Assembly: GCA_026397195.1 (NCBI GenBank)
Contig: JAPLVI010000060.1
Coordinates: 1 to 9,795, forward strand
Direction: 5' to 3'
Length of the DNA: 9,795 nt
From: Candidatus Berkelbacteria bacterium
Lineage (GTDB): Bacteria > Patescibacteriota > UBA1384 > JAHJRZ01
This document shows positions 6,214 to 9,795 of the stretch, in pieces. The position numbers were made by a program, and so were the translations under genes. The notes under the pieces were generated by a model, which was not told the DNA's origin, did no database searches, and was given only the letters and a program-made list of their open reading frames with translations. Numbering within the stretch: position 1 is the first letter of the stretch; each line of letters begins with the position of its first letter.

Positions 6214-6961
6214 AATAAGATATCAAAAAAGTTTAAAAAAATATGGTTTTTGCCCACGAGCTTTAAAATGGAGAACACAACAGGCAGCTGAGGCTCGTTA
6301 CAAAAATCTAATTCATGATATTGATTTTAAAGGGAAAACCGTACTTGATGTTGGCTGCGGATTTGCTGATATTATTCCCTTAATTAAAGCAAAAACTGGG
6401 AGTTTTACCTATACCGGAGTTGATTTGGTCCCAGAGTTTATAAAATTTGCCAAACAGAAGTACCCAAATTTTCAATTTGTAGAGAGGGATTATTTTGGAG
6501 AACCTTTGGATAAGATGTTTGATATCATTATTTCTTCAGGGACACTCAACTCTAATATTAAAAATCCCTTGGAGTATCGCAAAAGGGCAATAAAGACAAT
6601 GTTTGAACACGCATCGAAGCTTTTAGCTTTTAATATGGCAGGAGGCCACCCCCAGCCTAAAAATATTAGAGGGAATAGAGTATATTATATTGACTCACTT
6701 GAAATGTTGAAGTTTTGTTTGAGTTTGACCCCGAAAATTATTCTTCGCCATCATTACCGTTTCAATGATTTTACAATAGTGATGTATAAACCCGACCCCG
6801 CCTGCGGCGGGACATCAGGGCGGGTTTGTTGGCAAAGTGGCAGCTTCCGTCAGACCTGTCTCGGCCATGGTCTTGGACGGACCTCGGCTCGGGGTCTGCC
6901 GAGACGGGCCGCTGCATCTATTGGCCTTCATTCCCGCCAAAGGCGGGATATTTCAGGCTAA
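6194..6961 (+). CDS. Class I SAM-dependent methyltransferase
   Basis: From ATG6194 this is 255 residues; an upstream TTG at 6170 would add 8. A short N-terminal helix with KYGFCPRALKW precedes motif I VLDVGCGFADIIPLI (about 50-64). YTGVDLVPEF (motif II acidic residue) and FDIIISSGTLN (motif IV region) follow, so it is a Rossmann methyltransferase. The substrate is unknown. The conserved fold ends near VMYKP (residues 195-199). The remaining 56 residues (PDPACGGTSG...) are read through a GC-rich terminator-like hairpin and palindromes and do not look like protein, so the original stop codon has probably been lost. It overlaps the ftsH end by 20 nt, suggesting translational coupling, though the pair may have been created by insertion. 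Confidence 0.8.
   Translation: MLKNQIRIRYQKSLKKYGFCPRALKWRTQQAAEARYKNLIHDIDFKGKTVLDVGCGFADIIPLIKAKTGSFTYTGVDLVPEFIKFAKQKYPNFQFVERDYFGEPLDKMFDIIISSGTLNSNIKNPLEYRKRAIKTMFEHASKLLAFNMAGGHPQPKNIRGNRVYYIDSLEMLKFCLSLTPKIILRHHYRFNDFTIVMYKPDPACGGTSGRVCWQSGSFRQTCLGHGLGRTSARGLPRRAAASIGLHSRQRRDISG
6788..6830 (+). terminator. Terminator-like hairpin at the methyltransferase end
   Basis: AAACCCG pairs with CGGGTTT, a CCC/GGG helix follows after a bulged A, and an inner CCCGCC/GGCGGG hairpin caps the stem; TTTGTT ends it. It lies inside the open frame, where the methyltransferase fold stops. It resembles GC-rich CCCGCC-type hairpins common at gene ends in Patescibacteria. It could be a terminator or a dispersed repeat. 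Confidence 0.5.
6840..6915. repeat. GC-rich imperfect palindrome
   Basis: GCAGC (6840-6844) and TGTCTCGGC (6857-6865) on the left match GCCGAGAC (6898-6905) and GCTGC (6911-6915) on the right. Alternative pairings exist in the centre (GGTCTTGGACG with CGTCAGACC). It is much richer in GC than its surroundings, which suggests a mobile or dispersed repeat. A separate CCCGCC-AAA-GGCGGG hairpin follows at 6933-6947. Confidence 0.5.
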
Positions 6962-6968
6962 TCCCAAT

Positions 6969-7050
6969 AAGTGAACTGAAAAAACGGCTGATGAGTTCTT
7001 GAAAGACGAAACGATTAATAAACCTGCCCCCTTTAAAAAAAGAATCGAGT
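6969..7050 (+). pseudogene. Degenerate duplicate of the ftsH 3' end
   Basis: A 24-bp stretch (6999-7022) is identical to 6139-6162 in ftsH. The preceding AAGTGAACT and A run (6969-6984) match 6108-6123, but the intervening segment is one base shorter, so the frame is broken. Read across that shift it gives SELKK, then [21 protein letters not shown] and a stop, close to [18 protein letters not shown] of FtsH. It has no start and is not expected to be expressed. It could be a remnant of the original ftsH end displaced by an insertion, or a duplication. Confidence 0.65.
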
Positions 7051-7210
7051 AGGGGAATGCCCAAAAAGGCATGATTGGCTCTTTCTGGTAAATTGTCTCT
7101 TGGGTTCTCCTGTTTTATCTAAATTTATTCTTCTAAGAGACGGCTGATGGCCCGGACTTTTCAGACAAAAAATAGAAAAATTTTTTATATCACTCCCCTA
7201 TCGATTTTTT
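7039..7210. repeat. Inverted repeat in the ftsH-murJ gap
   Basis: Arms 7039-7056 and 7194-7210 pair over about 17 bp with one bulged G and one G-T pair (AATCGA...AGGGGA against TCCCCTATCGATT). The 137 bp between hold a small ATGCC/GGCAT hairpin and no ORF. It may be a small non-autonomous element. The rest of the 6962-7329 gap holds the ftsH remnant, a terminator-like hairpin and the murJ promoter. Confidence 0.4.
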
Positions 7211-7223
7211 AATTTTTTTTGGG

Positions 7224-7253
7224 CAACTTAAGGGAGAATTTAGTTGTTTTTTT
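7224..7253 (+). terminator. Weak intrinsic terminator upstream of murJ
   Basis: CAACTTAA (7224-7231) pairs with TTTAGTTG (7239-7246), with one T-T mismatch, followed by seven T. It would end transcription coming from the ftsH side. Confidence 0.5.
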
Positions 7254-7273
7254 ATCACAATTAGCATAAAATT

Positions 7274-7302
7274 AAGACAATAAGGTTAAAAATCTGTATA
7301 AA
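7274..7302 (+). promoter_or_regulatory. Possible murJ promoter
   Basis: AAGACA (7274-7279) resembles a -35 box at its last four bases. A 17-nt spacer leads to TATAAA (7297-7302). The predicted start is near 7309, leaving a leader of about 20 nt without an SD. Confidence 0.45.
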
Positions 7303-7329
7303 AAGCAGCCTTGCTTAAATCTTTTAGCT

Positions 7330-8964
7330 ATGTTTGATTTTATCAGAAGGAAATTTACCGCGCGCAATTCAGTGGCCTTGGCTTCGGTTTATCTCGCCTT
7401 CTTTGCCCTTCTCTCAAGGATTTTAGGAATATTTAGGGATAGACTCTTTGCCGCCAGGTTTGGTGCAGGTAATGAACTTGATGCTTATTTTGCCGCTTTT
7501 CGAATCCCTGATTTTATTTTTAACTTGTTGATTATTGGGGCGCTTTCGGCGGCTTTTATTCCCGTTTTTACGCGGTATCTAACGCGTAATCACGAAGATG
7601 AAGCCTTTAAAATTTCAAATTCGGTAACGAATCTAGTGGTTCTCTTATGGATTGTAGTCGCCTTAATAATTTTTATTTTTGCAAGGCCAATACTTGGTCT
7701 TTTGGTTCCCGGTTTTAATGCTGAAAAATTAGGTTTAACTGTTTCATTGACGCGCATTATGCTTTTGTCTCCCTTATTTTTTGGCATTTCTGCTGTTGCT
7801 GGTTCAATGCTCAATTCGTTTCGCCGCTTTTTCTCTTTTGCCCTTGCTCCCGTTCTCTATAATTTGGGTATAATTGCCGGCGCAATCTTCCTAACGCCCA
7901 AATTCGGAGTGTATGGCTTGGCGATGGGTGTTGTTTTTGGTGCCTTTCTGCATATGCTTTTACAACAGATAAATGCCTATATGCTTGGTTATCGATATCA
8001 GCGAATTCTCGACTTGAAGCATCCTGGTGTCCGCCGTATTATTAAACTTGCCTTGCCTAGAATTTTAGGTATGGCAGTGGACCAGATAGATTTGTTTGTC
8101 CAGACTTTGATTGGTTCGCTTTTAATAGTTGGCACTGTGGCGGCATTTAATTTTGCCAATAATCTTGCTTCCCTGCCGGTTGGATTATTTGGGGTGGCGC
8201 TCGCGACTGCTGTCTTCCCTACCCTGGCTGAAAAAGCAGGTTTGCGACGAGATTCGGATTTTGTTTATGAATTTTCACGGGTAGCGCGGGTAATTCTTTT
8301 CTTAACTATTCCTACATCTGCCATGATTATACTTTTGAGAGCTCAGATCGTGCGTCTTGTTTTAGGTACAGGAAATTTTAGTTGGCATGATACTCGACTC
8401 ACCTTTGGTATTCTAGGTTTCCTTGCGATATCCATCTTTGCTTTTGCCCTAATTCCCCTCTTGGCACGAGCCTTCTACGCTTTTGAAGATACGCGCACGC
8501 CTGTTTATATTGGAATTACTTCGGTGGTGATTGATATTATTTTAGCCTTAACCTTTGTTGGCAAAATAAATATTGGTATTGATCTCGGTCCCCAAGGGTT
8601 AGCACTTGCCTATTCAATCTCGACTATTATTCAGATGCTTTTATTGTTTATTTTTCTACAGCGGAAACTTAAAATTATTGATTTCAAGTCTATATTTTTG
8701 TCTATTTTGAAATTTGGTATAGCTACCCTATTTATGATACCGGCAGTGCAGTGGTCAAAGTTTGCCATCTCACCTTTCATCCGAACAGACACCGGTGTTG
8801 GAATTCTTATTCAAGCCCTTGTCGCAATTTTGGTCGGGATCATATCCTACTCTATTGTTGCTTTCATCTTGCGCTGTGATGAATTTCGCCTCGTTGTTAG
8901 ATATTTGCCTTTTATTGGTAAAAGGCTTTACTCTGTAGAATATGACAGAAGAAGTGAAAAATGA
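7330..8964 (+). CDS. murJ: Lipid II flippase MurJ (MviN family)
   Basis: This 544-residue polytopic protein of the MOP superfamily moves lipid-linked peptidoglycan precursors across the membrane. About 14 hydrophobic helices span the whole length. The N-terminal signature SRILGIFRDRLFAARFGAG (29-47) is typical of MurJ, and SR30, R36, D37 and D51 align with E. coli S17-R18, R24, D25 and D39. The LPVGLFGVALATAVFPTL stretch in the middle is also typical. By eye, E. coli R52 corresponds to a Phe in PDFIFNLLIIGALS and R270 to Asn in NFANNLASLPVG, so two cavity arginines are absent. The start is ATG7330 without an SD. The last 23 bases overlap the next gene. Confidence 0.95.
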   Translation: MFDFIRRKFTARNSVALASVYLAFFALLSRILGIFRDRLFAARFGAGNELDAYFAAFRIPDFIFNLLIIGALSAAFIPVFTRYLTRNHEDEAFKISNSVTNLVVLLWIVVALIIFIFARPILGLLVPGFNAEKLGLTVSLTRIMLLSPLFFGISAVAGSMLNSFRRFFSFALAPVLYNLGIIAGAIFLTPKFGVYGLAMGVVFGAFLHMLLQQINAYMLGYRYQRILDLKHPGVRRIIKLALPRILGMAVDQIDLFVQTLIGSLLIVGTVAAFNFANNLASLPVGLFGVALATAVFPTLAEKAGLRRDSDFVYEFSRVARVILFLTIPTSAMIILLRAQIVRLVLGTGNFSWHDTRLTFGILGFLAISIFAFALIPLLARAFYAFEDTRTPVYIGITSVVIDIILALTFVGKINIGIDLGPQGLALAYSISTIIQMLLLFIFLQRKLKIIDFKSIFLSILKFGIATLFMIPAVQWSKFAISPFIRTDTGVGILIQALVAILVGIISYSIVAFILRCDEFRLVVRYLPFIGKRLYSVEYDRRSEK

Positions 8965-9649
8965 AAATTTAAGAGTTAAACCGACGGTTCAGTCGCAAAG
9001 AAAACAGAGTTGTTTTAATTTTAGAAACTGCTGTTTTTGTTGTTTAGGAATATTGATTGCCCTAATTATTTCTGCGCTTATTCTACTTTCTCTCTCTGGA
9101 CTCGTTCGAATTCCCTTGCTCTCTCCCCTATTCTATGGAAATGGCCCAAGCCCTTCAAGAATAGTCACCCCACAAACTATTGATGATAAATACATTGAGA
9201 ATCTTTTTAAAACCGCGTCAAACAATAATCAAACTCAAGTTGTAATTAATGAGAATGTCTTAAGTTATTTGGTTAATAATTATGTCAACAAAGAGAACAA
9301 CGTTCTCGTACCGGAAAACGAGAGAACAACGGGCAGCCAAATTTCTTTTGAAAATGGTTCGGCGGAATTGTTTTTAAAACCCAGAAGCCCCAGAACGGCT
9401 TTGACCATTAAAATTATCCCCGCCCAAAGCCGATTGATGGCGCAAAGGTTTAAACTGGGCAAACTTAGGACGCCGGTCTTTGCTTTAAATATGCTTTTTA
9501 GCCAATATTTTGATTTCAATTCGATGTATACTTCAGGCATAAAATCAATCCAGCTTGAAAAGGGTCGTGTAGTTGTAACGATTGATCCAGCAATGTTTAA
9601 GGGTGATAGACCAGAAGGGGAAGCGCCGATTCCCTTTATTCCTCATTAA
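8942..9649 (+). CDS. Single-pass membrane protein of unknown function
   Basis: I do not recognise this 235-residue protein. A charged N-terminus (1-28) holds a cysteine cluster, NCCFCC (C30, C31, C33, C34, plus C24), right before one membrane helix (about 34-55). The C-terminal 170 residues would be outside the cell: a Ser/Pro/Asn-rich linker, a helix-like segment (DDKYIENLFKTA), then strand-rich sequence (AELFLKPRS, ALTIKIIP, RVVVTIDP). It ends in a Pro-rich tail (APIPFIPH). It resembles a lipid- or envelope-binding domain in general pattern only. The start ATG8942 overlaps murJ by 23 nt, indicating cotranscription and perhaps a role in the envelope. Confidence 0.75.
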   Translation: MTEEVKNENLRVKPTVQSQRKQSCFNFRNCCFCCLGILIALIISALILLSLSGLVRIPLLSPLFYGNGPSPSRIVTPQTIDDKYIENLFKTASNNNQTQVVINENVLSYLVNNYVNKENNVLVPENERTTGSQISFENGSAELFLKPRSPRTALTIKIIPAQSRLMAQRFKLGKLRTPVFALNMLFSQYFDFNSMYTSGIKSIQLEKGRVVVTIDPAMFKGDRPEGEAPIPFIPH

Positions 9650-9705
9650 TGTGAAAGAAACCTTTTTGTCATTTATCTTTCTCTTGAAAATAATTTAAAT
9701 AAGAT

Positions 9706-9795
9706 ATGCTAACCAAGATTAGAAATTTTGCCATTATTGCGCATATAGATGCAGGTAAGTCGACTTTAGCTGATAGACTATTGGAATTAACACAT
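9706..9795 (+). CDS. lepA: LepA (elongation factor 4), N-terminal fragment
   Basis: Only the first 30 codons are in the window. [30 protein letters not shown] is the start of the GTPase domain, read here as [11 protein letters not shown], then the P-loop AHIDAGKST (12-20), then LADRLLEL. The LADRLLEL ending is characteristic of LepA rather than EF-G. LepA acts on the ribosome to ease initiation or back-translocation. Most LepA proteins have His where this one has Ala16. There is no clear SD. The gap of 56 bp from the previous gene is AT-rich, and I see no convincing terminator in it. Confidence 0.9.
   Translation, partial: MLTKIRNFAIIAHIDAGKSTLADRLLELTH

Overview
The window joins two stretches of very different character. 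Positions 1-2650 are GC-rich in the coding parts and carry three tandem, same-strand genes for prepilin-like proteins with a type IV class III signal peptide and an H-X9-DG C-terminal motif. The N-terminal block ([16 protein letters not shown]) is a style I associate mainly with Armatimonadota-like bacteria. Positions 2700-9795 are AT-rich and mostly lack Shine-Dalgarno sequences. They carry short core genes of the kind found in Patescibacteria (Candidate Phyla Radiation): an FtsB/DivIC-like protein, tRNA genes, ftsH, a SAM methyltransferase, murJ, a small membrane protein and the start of lepA. I infer a patescibacterial genome with an acquired prepilin cluster, or else an assembly join near 2640-2700; the sequence alone does not decide.

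Region 1-2650. Each prepilin gene is its own transcription unit with a leader, a strong SD, the gene and an intrinsic terminator. AT-rich sigma70-type promoters are visible for genes 2 and 3. Genes 1 and 2 share a nearly identical module of structured leader, SD and signal peptide, and then diverge. The leader folds into a long hairpin whose pairing is kept despite base changes.

Region 2700-4400. A divisome-type membrane protein is followed by a MITE-like 98-bp inverted-repeat element. Next comes an initiator tRNA-Met(CAT) gene split at U33/C34 by a group I intron of about 718 nt. The intron carries a LAGLIDADG-like ORF on the opposite strand, whose stop codon lies exactly on the 5' splice junction. 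After a patch of dispersed repeats comes a second, uninterrupted tRNA with a CAT anticodon.

Region 4400-9795. FtsH is complete. Its 3' end overlaps a methyltransferase gene that runs on into GC-rich palindromes. A degenerate second copy of the ftsH 3' end lies about 860 bp downstream, which points to a local duplication or insertion. MurJ (lipid II flippase) overlaps a single-pass membrane protein of unknown function, and the window closes in the first 30 codons of lepA.

Functionally the AT-rich part is housekeeping: translation initiation (two tRNAs, LepA), membrane proteolysis (FtsH) and cell-wall synthesis and division (MurJ, FtsB-like). The most unusual items are the intron-split initiator tRNA with its antisense ORF, the structured prepilin leader, and the duplicated ftsH tail.
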